9,521 bases of DNA from Candidatus Altarchaeota archaeon (GTDB taxonomy: Archaea > Altiarchaeota > Altiarchaeia > JAFGQM01): positions 1-9,521 of the forward strand of contig JAFGQM010000071.1 of the NCBI GenBank assembly GCA_016935655.1. Direction: 5' to 3'. Below are positions 1 through 7,170 of this stretch, one piece after another. A program made the position numbers and the translations under genes. The number at the start of each line of letters is the position of its first letter. The first letter of the stretch is position 1. The notes under the pieces are model-generated. The model saw only the letters and a program-made list of their open reading frames with translations, ran no database searches and had not been told where the DNA came from.

Positions 1-796
1 CTGTTTCTATGCCTAGTCCTCCAGCCTCCACTCCAATCAGCTCTACTTCTTTATCTTCTAAAAACTCATGCCATATGCCGATAGCATTACTCCCGCCGCC
101 GACGCATGCTATTATCGCAGAGGGAAGTTTCCCCTCCTTTTCCAATATCTGCTTTTTCGCCTCCCTCCCAATGATGCTCTGGAAGTCCCGTACCATCATC
201 GGGTAGGGATGCGGGCCAAGGACTGAACCGAGAAGATAATGGGTGTTCTCAAAGGTTGTGGACCAGTCGCGCATGGCCTCGTTGATGGCGTCCTTCAGTG
301 TCTTCGAGCCAGATTCCACCGGTATGACTCTTGCGCCCAGCAGCTCCATGCGGAAGACATTGAGTTTTTGCCTCTCCATGTCCACAGTCCCCATATAAAT
401 CTCTGTCTCAAGTCCGAGTTTCGCCCCCGCGGTCGCAGTAGCTACACCGTGCTGCCCCGCCCCGGTCTCGGCTATGAGGCGTGTCTTGCCCATATGCCTT
501 GCCAGCAGGGCCTGGCCCAAGGCGTTGTTTATCTTATGTGCCCCGGTGTGGGCCAGATCCTCGCGCTTAAGGAATATCCTCGGGCCATATTCCCGGCTAA
601 GGTTCTCGCAGAAGGTGAGTGGAGTAGGCCTGCCAACGTATTCCTTAAACAGGCGGTGTAACTCATCCTGGAACTTCTTGTCTTTTTTGGATTTCTCATA
701 GGCCTCGGCCAGCTCCCTGACAGCGCCCATAAGAACCTCTGGGACGAACCTTCCCCCATATTCCTCAAACCTCCCCCTGTCATCAGGATATTCCAT
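1..796 (-). CDS. trpB: Tryptophan synthase beta chain, TrpB1 type (C-terminal third outside window)
   Basis: TrpB is the pyridoxal-phosphate (PLP) subunit of tryptophan synthase. It condenses indole with L-serine to give L-tryptophan in the cytoplasm, normally as an alpha2beta2 complex with TrpA. Reading down from the ATG at 796, 265 codons are visible before the window edge, against about 390-400 residues for the family. The visible part follows classical TrpB throughout: an N-terminal YGGRFVPE segment (13-20), the PLP-binding lysine in [10 protein letters not shown] (K88), ETGAGQHG at 110-117 with the catalytic glutamate E110, GPHPYP in the middle, and the PLP phosphate loop GGGSNA at 233-238. 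The lack of an N-terminal extension fits TrpB1 rather than TrpB2. The start is supported by alignment with bacterial TrpB. The gene lies 42 bases downstream of the SPFH gene on the same strand. Any trpA partner would lie beyond position 1. Identity is essentially certain. Confidence 0.97.
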   Translation of the reverse strand, partial: MEYPDDRGRFEEYGGRFVPEVLMGAVRELAEAYEKSKKDKKFQDELHRLFKEYVGRPTPLTFCENLSREYGPRIFLKREDLAHTGAHKINNALGQALLARHMGKTRLIAETGAGQHGVATATAGAKLGLETEIYMGTVDMERQKLNVFRMELLGARVIPVESGSKTLKDAINEAMRDWSTTFENTHYLLGSVLGPHPYPMMVRDFQSIIGREAKKQILEKEGKLPSAIIACVGGGSNAIGIWHEFLEDKEVELIGVEAGGLGIET

Positions 797-838
797 TTTA
801 ACTGGGAGTATAATGCAAAACTGCCAATAAGAATCAGA
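797..838 (-). promoter_or_regulatory. Possible trpB promoter in the SPFH-trpB gap
   Basis: This 42-base gap is AT-rich and, read on the minus strand, contains TTTTGCATTATA at 820-809. That could be a TATA element for trpB, but its centre is only about 16-20 bases from the ATG, which is short for a leaderless archaeal promoter. No Shine-Dalgarno sequence is visible directly before the ATG. Read-through from the SPFH gene is an equally good explanation. Confidence 0.25.
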
Positions 839-1855
839 CTACTTGGGCATGTCCTTGGCCACAGTCTCCCTGTAGGCCTTGAGGATGTCCTGCAGGAACT
901 TGTCCTTATCCACGCCAAAGTGCTGTGATACAGACTCGGCGAGCCTGGTCAGCTCCATGGGGAAGATGATCTTGGTCGACTTGCCGTCTGCCACCTTCTT
1001 CAGCGCCTCGAGGTATAGGTAGGACAGCGCGGGACTGTCGAGCTTTGTAGCGGCCCTCTGTATAGCGTTTATCATGGCCTCCCTTGCGTAGGCCTGCTGC
1101 TCTATAACCTGCCTCTGGTACTCTGCGCTCCTCAGCTCGTGCATGGACTCCTGGACGCTTTCAGGGAGGCGTATCTCCTGAATCTCCACGGATATCAGAT
1201 CGACGCCCCATTCCTTCTTGAGCCGGTCCCTCTCCCCGGCGAGGAGCTCATTCACCCTGGCCACGTTGGATATGACCTCCTCTGCGGTCATGTTACCCGC
1301 AGTCTCCCTGACTATGGAGGTCAGGAAGTTGAGAACCGCCAGGTTTATGTCCCTCACAAGCAAAACGGCCTTGTACGGGTCGACTACCTTGGCATAGACG
1401 ACTATGTCCAAATACATCCTTATCTTGTCCTTGGTTATGACCTCGTAGCCGTAGAGGTCCAGGGTCTTGATCCTCACGTCGACCACGTTGTACTTCTCCA
1501 GTGCAGGGAGTATGAAGGTCCATCCGGGCCCTGCGACGCGGTTGAACTTCCCGAACCTCTGGACCACAGCCCTCTCGAACTGCTCCAGGAACACGAGCGA
1601 GCCGAATACAAAGAGGGCCAAACCCAGGAACAGCAGCGCAATCCCGAAGGAAGTGCCCTGGCTAAAGTTCAGGTAGGTCGAAAGATATATGTATATTATA
1701 AAGAAGAGTAATGCAGAGATTATATAGTGGGAGGTGTTGAAAGTTGGCTTCTGCTTCGTTATCTGTAGCCTGGACTCCCTCCTCTTCTCTTGCTCCCTCT
1801 CAGATACCGGCTTAAGGGCTGCGTATCCTCTCTTCCTGGTTCTTGTCTCGGCCAT
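839..1855 (-). CDS. Stomatin/prohibitin-like SPFH (band 7) membrane protein with two N-terminal helices
   Basis: The product has 338 residues. A basic N-terminal tail (1-40, rich in Arg and Lys) is followed by two hydrophobic helices, about 43-62 and 69-91, and then a full SPFH domain from about 91 to 270. Diagnostic stretches are ERAVVQRFGKFNRVAGPGW (94-112), VDVRIKTLDL, EVITKDKI (138-145), the SVEIQEIRLPESVQ segment (222-235), and the helical EYQRQVIEQQAYAREAMI region (245-262). The ending, with LYLEALKKVADGKSTKIIFP (280-299), is typical of stomatin-like proteins. Such proteins oligomerise on membranes and, in other organisms, associate with membrane proteases (NfeD-type in archaea, FtsH with HflKC in bacteria). 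No nfeD gene adjoins it here. The ATG at 1855 gives a MAETRT start, and several neighbours also begin Met-Ala. It diverges from the DUF373 gene across 54 bases and lies upstream of trpB. The family call is firm; the cellular role is inferred. Confidence 0.93.
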   Translation of the reverse strand: MAETRTRKRGYAALKPVSEREQEKRRESRLQITKQKPTFNTSHYIISALLFFIIYIYLSTYLNFSQGTSFGIALLFLGLALFVFGSLVFLEQFERAVVQRFGKFNRVAGPGWTFILPALEKYNVVDVRIKTLDLYGYEVITKDKIRMYLDIVVYAKVVDPYKAVLLVRDINLAVLNFLTSIVRETAGNMTAEEVISNVARVNELLAGERDRLKKEWGVDLISVEIQEIRLPESVQESMHELRSAEYQRQVIEQQAYAREAMINAIQRAATKLDSPALSYLYLEALKKVADGKSTKIIFPMELTRLAESVSQHFGVDKDKFLQDILKAYRETVAKDMPK

Positions 1856-1909
1856 ATGCCACCGTCGGCGGATTTTTATTTAGTTAACATCCAAATTAAT
1901 AAAAATAAG
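1856..1909. promoter_or_regulatory. Shared divergent promoter region between SPFH and DUF373 genes
   Basis: This 54-base gap separates two divergent ATG codons. Its core (1872-1909) is almost pure A/T, with TTTTTATTTAG at 1873-1883 and AATTAATAAAAATAAG just before the DUF373 start. The first element lies about 30 bases ahead of the plus-strand ATG and 20-25 bases ahead of the minus-strand ATG. It could therefore serve as a TATA-like element in either direction. There is no ribosome-binding sequence before either start, which agrees with leaderless mRNAs. The exact boxes are uncertain. Confidence 0.45.
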
Positions 1910-3331
1910 ATGCCCCATGCAAAGCCTCGGAAAAAGGCTGAGGTCCTAGTCCTATGCATAGACAGGGATGATGATTTAGGGAAAAAGGCAGACGTGCGCG
2001 GCCCGGTGGTCGGGGAAGAGGAAAACCTAAAGGCTGCGAAGGCGTTAGCCCTTGCGGACCCCGAAGACAGCGACCTTAACGCCATCTATGCTGCTGTAAA
2101 GGCCAAGAGGGACGCCGAGCAGCTCTACCGCAGCGTTGAGATAGCCACTCTGACCGGGGACAAAGAGGTGGGGGTGAAGAGCGACCACAAGGTCGTCGGC
2201 CAGCTGCAGAAGGTCCTGGACACTTTCACACCAAAGGGGGTCATATTTGTCACTGATGGCGCCGAGGATGACGAGATAATACCCCTTATCCAGTCTTACA
2301 CCAAGATACTCTCCAAGAAGACCGTGACTGTCAAACAGGCGAAACCTCTTGAGAGCGCATACTTCAAGATACTGGACTTCTTTGGCAGGGTCAGCGAGAA
2401 CAGGAACCAAGCAATGATGATATTCGGCCTGCCCGGGCTGTTCCTGCTCCTGGTCACGCTGCTCTCGCTGCTGAGGCTCCCTGTGTACGAGATAATACTC
2501 CTAATGCTAGGCCTTTACCTGATAACCAAAGGCGCGGGTTTCGAGGAGCAGGTGTTTTCGGCGGCTGCCGAGATCAAGAACTCCATGATGGAAGGCAAGA
2601 TACCCCGCATCTTCAACGCCATCGCCATTCTCCTGCTGGTCATGGCTGCTGTGAACGGATACCTGAACGTGCAGTCCAACTCCAACGTTATAATAGTCGG
2701 CAATTATGTGAGCATAGACCCCAGGACCAACGAGAGCGTGACATTGGACATACGACCGGACACAGTCTCAGAGGCAATAGTGAAGGCCCCTGTGACTACG
2801 GGCAACCTCATCTTCCACGGAAGCATCTACTGGTTCGTGCTTGCAGTAGGCCTTGTAGGCCTAGGCTCGATATTGCACAACCTCAAGGAGAAGAAGTACT
2901 TGCATATAAAGAAACACCTGTACACAATAGCCTTCCTGATTATAGTGGCATACTTCGTCAGCAACGATACGATATACTGGCTGCTGATAGCCGCCGATAA
3001 CCAGCACATAGACGTCCAGGTGCCGGAAACCATGGACCCGCTGCAGAACTCTCTGGTCGCCCTGATAATAGCCATAGTCGTGATCTTCATGGTCTACTAC
3101 CTATTGAAGGTCATCTTCTTCGACTATGTGGAGAGGAAAAGGGCCCTTGAAGAGCAGTTCCTGGGCAGGGAGGTCTACTCCAAGGACGGGAAGAAGATAG
3201 GCGAAGTTACCAAGATAGAGCTCAAGGGGAATGAGCTAAGGGGCATACATGTAAAAAGGAGATACATGCCCGAGAATGAGATAACCTCTAATGGCAAGGT
3301 CCTAGTAGTCAAAGAGAACAGCGAGAAATGA
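1910..3331 (+). CDS. DUF373 family integral membrane protein with C-terminal PRC-barrel-like domain
   Basis: The product has 473 residues. The soluble N-terminal part (about 10-165) carries the DUF373 signatures VLCIDRDDDLG (14-24), GPVVGEEENL (31-40), ALADPEDSDLNAIYAA (47-62), a TLTGDKEVGVKSD stretch (80-92) and VIFVTDGAEDDEIIPLIQ (111-128). About six hydrophobic segments follow (near 170-189, 191-208, 233-250, 305-322, 337-361, 381-406), with a hydrophilic loop at 251-300. DUF373 is an archaeal membrane family without a proven function; the acidic motifs suggest a metal or nucleotide site, but that is a guess. Residues 415-468 (3152-3313) resemble a PRC barrel: FLGREVYSKDGKKIGEV, then a beta-rich tail ending GKVLVV. 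The frame is open upstream to 1790, but similarity begins only after the ATG at 1910, which follows the AT-rich promoter. The stop overlaps the promoter of the next gene. Confidence 0.9.
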   Translation: MPHAKPRKKAEVLVLCIDRDDDLGKKADVRGPVVGEEENLKAAKALALADPEDSDLNAIYAAVKAKRDAEQLYRSVEIATLTGDKEVGVKSDHKVVGQLQKVLDTFTPKGVIFVTDGAEDDEIIPLIQSYTKILSKKTVTVKQAKPLESAYFKILDFFGRVSENRNQAMMIFGLPGLFLLLVTLLSLLRLPVYEIILLMLGLYLITKGAGFEEQVFSAAAEIKNSMMEGKIPRIFNAIAILLLVMAAVNGYLNVQSNSNVIIVGNYVSIDPRTNESVTLDIRPDTVSEAIVKAPVTTGNLIFHGSIYWFVLAVGLVGLGSILHNLKEKKYLHIKKHLYTIAFLIIVAYFVSNDTIYWLLIAADNQHIDVQVPETMDPLQNSLVALIIAIVVIFMVYYLLKVIFFDYVERKRALEEQFLGREVYSKDGKKIGEVTKIELKGNELRGIHVKRRYMPENEITSNGKVLVVKENSEK

Positions 3332-3333
3332 AG

Positions 3334-3342
3334 TTTTATATA
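3334..3342 (+). promoter_or_regulatory. TATA box for the 86-residue membrane protein gene
   Basis: TTTTATATA is a near-consensus archaeal TATA box. Its centre lies about 28 bases before the ATG at 3366, so transcription would begin at or next to the start codon (leaderless). A purine-rich GAAATGAAG immediately upstream, overlapping the DUF373 stop codon, could act as the TFB recognition element. This suggests the small gene can be transcribed independently of DUF373. Confidence 0.7.
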
Positions 3343-3365
3343 CCGGGTCCAATAATAATAAGGGA

Positions 3366-3626
3366 ATGGCTACAAAAAAAGTGAGAAGGGCCGAGAGATA
3401 TGAAGCCCGTCATGACAAGTTCGACGACCTCAAGCAGGAGCTGAGGATAATCAGTATGGAGTACGCTGACATCCGCGCGCGAATAGAGGCCACTGACATA
3501 TACATAAACCACATGGTCCGGAAACTGGATGAGGAGGCCAGCCTAAGGAAGATAAACCTGGTCCTGGTAGCCGTTCTGCTGTTCTGCGTCATCACCATCC
3601 TGGTCCTTGTGAGCAGCACATTGTAG
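3366..3626 (+). CDS. Small tail-anchored coiled-coil protein, family not recognised
   Basis: The product has 86 residues. The first 60 are charged and helix-prone (RRAERYEARHDKFDDL, then IEATDIYINHMVRKL), with hydrophobic residues at roughly heptad spacing that suggest a short coiled coil. Residues 63-84 form one strong membrane helix (INLVLVAVLLFCVITILVLV) ending three or so residues before the stop. This is tail-anchor topology: N-terminal part in the cytoplasm, C-terminus in or just past the membrane. I recognise no family. It is likely a real gene because of the strong TATA box 28 bases before the ATG, the coherent domain layout, and the tight fit between DUF373 and a larger gene of the same topology. 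It may be an adaptor or partner of the neighbouring membrane proteins; that is inference from position only. Confidence 0.8.
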   Translation: MATKKVRRAERYEARHDKFDDLKQELRIISMEYADIRARIEATDIYINHMVRKLDEEASLRKINLVLVAVLLFCVITILVLVSSTL

Positions 3627-3627
3627 C

Positions 3628-3639
3628 TTTTAAATTTTT
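3628..3639 (+). promoter_or_regulatory. TATA-like element for the 541-residue coiled-coil gene
   Basis: TTTTAAATTTTT begins two bases after the stop of the 86-residue gene and is centred about 22-25 bases before the ATG at 3655, a spacing that suits a leaderless archaeal transcript. The same T-rich tract could also help end transcription from upstream, since archaeal terminators are often simple T runs. Both roles are possible. Confidence 0.5.
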
Positions 3640-3654
3640 CCCAATTAACTAGAC

Positions 3655-5280
3655 ATGGCTGGACCCAAAAGCAATAAGCCGAAGGGAGGAGGCGGAGGTA
3701 AAGGACCTACTAAATCTGAACTAAAAAGACGCCTAGAAGAAGCTCAACGAAAGTCTGCTCGAGTTAGGGGGGGGTTTAGAAGCCAATTGATGCAGCAACA
3801 GAATATTGTAATAATCAACCAACAAAGAGCCGAGAGGGCTAGGCGCGAGGCAAAGAAGTCTAAAGAAGCCTCTGAGAGCGAAATCGCCGAAGCGAAGAAG
3901 CGCAGCAGGGCTGCCTTCAGGGGCCGTGAGACTAAGTTAGTGAGAGAGCATGAGGGCATAGTAAGGGGTCTGAGTCATAGTATATCAGGTTACAAAGGCC
4001 GAATCACGAAGCTAAACCGCAGGATAACGAGCTTGCAGGCTCGAGCAGATGCAGGTGATGAAGGGGCAAAAAGACAGATTGTCAGTTTGATTGCTGAGAA
4101 AGAACTCCTCGGTGCACACTTAAGGGATGCGACTAGCCAAAGAGATACAGCCCAAAGGCTCTACGTGGAACAGGCGGGGAGGATGAAGAGGGGGGGCGCA
4201 AAGGCGGGCAGAGTTATAGGAGAGGCCCTGGCCGAGACCGCACAAGAAAGGGCTGCGCGCGCAAAGGCTGAGGGTAGAGTCAGAAGACTCCAGTATGAAG
4301 CAGACAGCAGGAAGGCCAAGCATGAAAGGGCCACGGAGACTATCGGCCAACTTCAAGCTGATATCCACAGGCTCGGAGATGTTATCGGCAATCAGGACAA
4401 GCTACTAGATGTTCTTAAGGATGAATGGGGGAGTATGAGAAGGCAACTGGCGGCTGCTAGGGGTAAATCTAAGCGCGGTGGGCGGGTGGTAGGTGAACAG
4501 ATAAAACAGGTAAGGGAACTTGAGACTAGAATACGCGAGTTAGAGGATAGGCAGAACCAATCAATGAGTGACTTGCAAGAGAAAGAGACAGAGCTCAATC
4601 GAGTTACAGGTAAGCGAAGGAAGGCAGACCAAATTGGTAGGGGAAGGGGAAAGGTTATTGCTGAACAAAAACTAGCAATTGAAAAGCTGAAAGGTGAGCT
4701 TCGGCAAGCTGGAGAGCAGCTCGAAGAGGCTAGAAGGCGAGGTGCGTCTAACGAGGACATACAGGAGCTTAAGGGATCAATTAGTGGGCTACGAGAGGAG
4801 ATCAGAGCTCGGGGTGTCGTAGTGGACGAACAGGGCAGGGTCATAAGGGCCTCTGGCGGTGGGTTGATATACAACCCCGTCCAAGCCATGGGCGGGGCTA
4901 GCGGCAGGGATGCCGAAGCTGCTGCAAAGCAACTTGCGGATGAACTCAAACTCAACGAAGAACAGTTTAGCGAGCTGATGGGAATCCTGAATGGCAAAAG
5001 CGAACCCAAGGAGAAGAAAAAGGACGACTTCGCTGCCAAAATAGAAGCCATAGAAAATTCTAAAACCCTCACCGCGAAGGACAAAAGACTGCTGATCAAG
5101 GAGTTGTCAGGAGCTACCTACGGCGCAGAAAGATTCGGTAGGGGCGCAATAGCGGTAGGCCATGGTATAAGTGGATTCGGCTGGTTTGCCAGCACCATGG
5201 TCGGCAACATAGTACTTATTATCGCGCTTATTTTAGTGGCTTGGATTCTCCTGCAGCTGTTCCCAGTGATAAACATCTAG
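3655..5280 (+). CDS. Long basic coiled-coil protein with C-terminal membrane anchor, family not recognised
   Basis: The product has 541 residues. A glycine/lysine-rich start (1-20, with a GGGGGKG run) leads into a long, strongly charged helical region (about 20-385) rich in Arg, Lys, Glu and Gln, expected to form coiled coil with breaks. A short motif recurs in it (see the repeat entry). Residues 396-420 are Gly/Ala-rich and probably flexible. Residues 420-490 look like a small helical domain ([20 protein letters not shown], then [13 protein letters not shown]). A glycine-rich stretch (494-510) precedes one membrane helix at about 517-538, with only a few residues after it, so this is a tail-anchored protein with its bulk in the cytoplasm. 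It might tether a basic partner, nucleic acid or scaffold to the membrane; no function can be assigned. Codon use differs from neighbours (CAA, CGA and TCT are common). Its stop overlaps the lonB stop. Confidence 0.85.
   Translation: MAGPKSNKPKGGGGGKGPTKSELKRRLEEAQRKSARVRGGFRSQLMQQQNIVIINQQRAERARREAKKSKEASESEIAEAKKRSRAAFRGRETKLVREHEGIVRGLSHSISGYKGRITKLNRRITSLQARADAGDEGAKRQIVSLIAEKELLGAHLRDATSQRDTAQRLYVEQAGRMKRGGAKAGRVIGEALAETAQERAARAKAEGRVRRLQYEADSRKAKHERATETIGQLQADIHRLGDVIGNQDKLLDVLKDEWGSMRRQLAAARGKSKRGGRVVGEQIKQVRELETRIRELEDRQNQSMSDLQEKETELNRVTGKRRKADQIGRGRGKVIAEQKLAIEKLKGELRQAGEQLEEARRRGASNEDIQELKGSISGLREEIRARGVVVDEQGRVIRASGGGLIYNPVQAMGGASGRDAEAAAKQLADELKLNEEQFSELMGILNGKSEPKEKKKDDFAAKIEAIENSKTLTAKDKRLLIKELSGATYGAERFGRGAIAVGHGISGFGWFASTMVGNIVLIIALILVAWILLQLFPVINI
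3955..4836 (+). repeat. Degenerate protein-level motif repeat in the coiled-coil gene
   Basis: Within the coiled-coil protein a short motif of the form Gly-x-Val-(Ile/Val)-x-(Glu/Asn)-Gln recurs: GIVRG at residue 101 (weak), GRVIGEA at 185, GDVIGNQ at 241, GRVVGEQ at 276, GKVIAEQ at 332 and GVVVDEQ at 387. A related NIVIINQQ lies at 50, outside this span. The spacings from 101 are 84, 56, 35, 56 and 55 residues; the first four are multiples of seven, so the motif keeps the heptad register. Several copies follow a basic Gly/Arg/Lys patch ([19 protein letters not shown]). This is seen at protein level only; the DNA copies are diverged. Confidence 0.55.
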
Positions 5281-7160
5281 CGCATCCGTCTGAGGATCTT
5301 CGAATTGACGTCGCCGCTTATCGCGGCCTTTAAGACGTCCCCAATCGTCTCAGCCTCTACAATCTTTATCTTGTTCTTGTTCTCTTGGTCCAGTATCAGG
5401 TCGTCCCTGTTCGTCTTCGGGATTATCACCTCTTTCATGCCCGCCTCTATCGCCGCCTCCACCTTGGGGGTTATGCCACCCACAGGCAGGACCTCGCCCC
5501 TAACATCCAAAGAGCCGGTCATCGCCACATACTGCTTTACCGGCAGCCCTTCCAGCGCTGAAAGGACAGCGACTGCGACGCTGACGGAAGCGGAATCGCC
5601 CTCAACCCCCTCATAGGTCTGCAGGAACTGGATGTGTATGTCATAATTGGAAATGTCCTTGCCTATGTACTTCTTGACAATGGCTGATACGTTGTTCACT
5701 GCCTCCTTCGCTATGTCCCCCAGCTTCCCGGTGGCTATCACCTTCCCCTCGTATTTGCTCTCAGCAGCCGTTATCTCGGCGACTATGGGCAGCACTATTC
5801 CTCCGTTGCCTATGACAGCCAGCCCGTTCACCCTTCCTATCTCCTCGCCCTTGTTCTTGATGACCTCGTATTCCTTCCTCTTCTCCACGTACTTGTCGGC
5901 CACCTGCTCCTCCAGGGTCCTTGATGCCTTGGTGGCTTTTTTAACATCTTCCTTGTTCACGGTCTTATGCCCGCTCTCTATTGCTATGTCCCCGGCAGCG
6001 CGCACCAGACCGCCCAGCTCCCTGAGCCTGAGTGTTATCTTGCCCTTGTGGCCCTCCCTCTTCTTGGCGATCCTTAGTATCTCCTCGACAGCCTCCCTCT
6101 CAAAATGGGGTATCTTGGCATCCTTCACAACCTCCTGCGCGACAAGCTGGACTATCTTCTTCCTGTTCTCGTCATTGTCCTCCATCGCCTCATTCATGTA
6201 GACCTCATAGCCATAGCCCTGGATCCTAGACCTGAGGGCAGGATGGAGCCTGTTCAGGATCTCGATGTTCCCTGCCGCAACAAGGACGAAGTCGCACGGG
6301 ACGGGTTCAGTGACGACCATTGCCCCGGAGGACATCTCGCTCCTGCCGGTTATGTGGAACTGCCTGTTCTGCATTGCCGTCAGAAGGTCGTGCTGCACCT
6401 TCAAGTCCATGGTCCCTATCTCGTCCACGAAAAGAACGCCTTTATTGGCCTTGTGGATGAGGCCTGGCAGGACCCTGAGATGGGCGGGGGTACCAAGACC
6501 ACCTGATTGGAGCGGGTCGTGCTTGACATCGCCGAGAAGCGCGCCAGCATGCGCGCCTGTTGCTTCGATGAAGGGGGGCTTCTTTATATCCGCATTGTTT
6601 ATCAGAAGCTTAGGGATCTCCTGGTCCTGGCGGGTGACCAGCCGCGCGCTCAGTATCAACACGCCGACGAGAACGGCGCTCACGATTATGTACGCGGCGA
6701 TTATCACGTCCGAGAACCAGCCGGTGAACAGCAGGAACAGCGGTATGAACATCAGTATCAGGGAGAGTATGAACAGGCCTATCTTGCTCTCGCTCCCGGA
6801 TGCGGACATCCTGGCCTTCTTCATTATCTTCTTCCCCTCCCCGGCCTTGGCAGTCCTTATCTTGGGGTTGTTCTCGTCCTCCTTGTTTGGTATGACCAGA
6901 ACGTCCTGCAGCTCCTCCATGGGGAGCATCTCGGCCATTGCCTGCCCCAGCATGCTCTTCCCGGTCCCAGGCTCCCCTATCAGGAGGACGTTCCTCCTCT
7001 GCTTCGCTGCCTTCTTTATTATGTCTACCGCCCCCTCTTGCCCCACTATCTGGTTGGCCAAGAGCTCGGGGATATAGATCTCCTTAGTAGTCTTGAAATC
7101 CTTCCAGTCCTTGAAATCCTGGATCTTTCTCTTATCCTCGGTTTTTTCTTTTTCGGCCAT
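5277..7160 (-). CDS. lonB: Archaeal LonB membrane-bound ATP-dependent protease
   Basis: LonB is the membrane-anchored Lon of archaea, an AAA+ ATPase fused to a Ser-Lys protease that degrades misfolded and regulatory proteins at the cytoplasmic membrane. With the start at 7160 the product has 627 residues. In order: Walker A GEPGTGKS (62-69); two membrane helices at about 127-146 and 152-172 inserted between Walker A and Walker B, the LonB hallmark; Walker [10 protein letters not shown] (241-249); sensor region VLVAAGN (292-298); and the protease domain with catalytic serine in EGDSAS (S523) and catalytic lysine in GGITPK (K566), flanked by [16 protein letters not shown]. All key residues are present. 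An in-frame ATG at 7172 would add four residues. I prefer 7160 because it gives a MAEKEK start, like the Met-Ala starts nearby, and avoids overlap with the divergent gene. The stop shares a CTAG with the convergent coiled-coil gene. Confidence 0.96.
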   Translation of the reverse strand: MAEKEKTEDKRKIQDFKDWKDFKTTKEIYIPELLANQIVGQEGAVDIIKKAAKQRRNVLLIGEPGTGKSMLGQAMAEMLPMEELQDVLVIPNKEDENNPKIRTAKAGEGKKIMKKARMSASGSESKIGLFILSLILMFIPLFLLFTGWFSDVIIAAYIIVSAVLVGVLILSARLVTRQDQEIPKLLINNADIKKPPFIEATGAHAGALLGDVKHDPLQSGGLGTPAHLRVLPGLIHKANKGVLFVDEIGTMDLKVQHDLLTAMQNRQFHITGRSEMSSGAMVVTEPVPCDFVLVAAGNIEILNRLHPALRSRIQGYGYEVYMNEAMEDNDENRKKIVQLVAQEVVKDAKIPHFEREAVEEILRIAKKREGHKGKITLRLRELGGLVRAAGDIAIESGHKTVNKEDVKKATKASRTLEEQVADKYVEKRKEYEVIKNKGEEIGRVNGLAVIGNGGIVLPIVAEITAAESKYEGKVIATGKLGDIAKEAVNNVSAIVKKYIGKDISNYDIHIQFLQTYEGVEGDSASVSVAVAVLSALEGLPVKQYVAMTGSLDVRGEVLPVGGITPKVEAAIEAGMKEVIIPKTNRDDLILDQENKNKIKIVEAETIGDVLKAAISGDVNSKILRRMR

Positions 7161-7170
7161 AGATTTAAGC
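7161..7170. promoter_or_regulatory. Ten-base divergent gap between lonB and the tRNA methyltransferase gene
   Basis: Only AGATTTAAGC separates the two chosen start codons, so promoter elements for each gene must lie inside the other's 5' coding sequence. For the plus-strand gene, the T-rich TTTTTTCTTTTTC at 7142-7154, within lonB codons 3-7, lies about 20-28 bases before the ATG and is a weak TATA candidate. For lonB, no clear TATA box is seen; AAAACTATCAT (minus strand, 7181-7171) is the only AT-rich stretch. No Shine-Dalgarno sequence precedes either start. Confidence 0.3.

Noticed and set aside
239..918. Open frames on both strands over the trpB region (239-661 plus, 529-918 minus)
   Set aside because: The true gene is trpB in another minus-strand frame, identified by its PLP-lysine, ETGAGQHG and GGGSNA motifs. 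The other frames carry no such motifs.
1139..1711. Plus-strand open frame of 190 codons opposite the SPFH gene
   Set aside because: The minus strand encodes a clear SPFH domain with conserved motifs; this frame is its complement and shows no family features.
1790..1909. N-terminal extension of the DUF373 protein to an upstream in-frame ATG
   Set aside because: The extra 40 residues overlap the divergent SPFH start and the AT-rich promoter, and DUF373 similarity begins only a few residues after the ATG at 1910.
4392..5099. Minus-strand open frame of 235 codons, very Ser/Leu-rich, opposite the coiled-coil gene
   Set aside because: The Ser/Leu bias is what results from reading the complement of Lys/Arg/Glu-rich codons. 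The plus-strand frame is longer and has an ordered domain layout with a terminal membrane helix.
7093..7170. N-terminal extension of the tRNA methyltransferase to an upstream in-frame ATG
   Set aside because: These codons lie antisense to the lonB start. Trm-G10 proteins normally begin close to the ATG at 7171.
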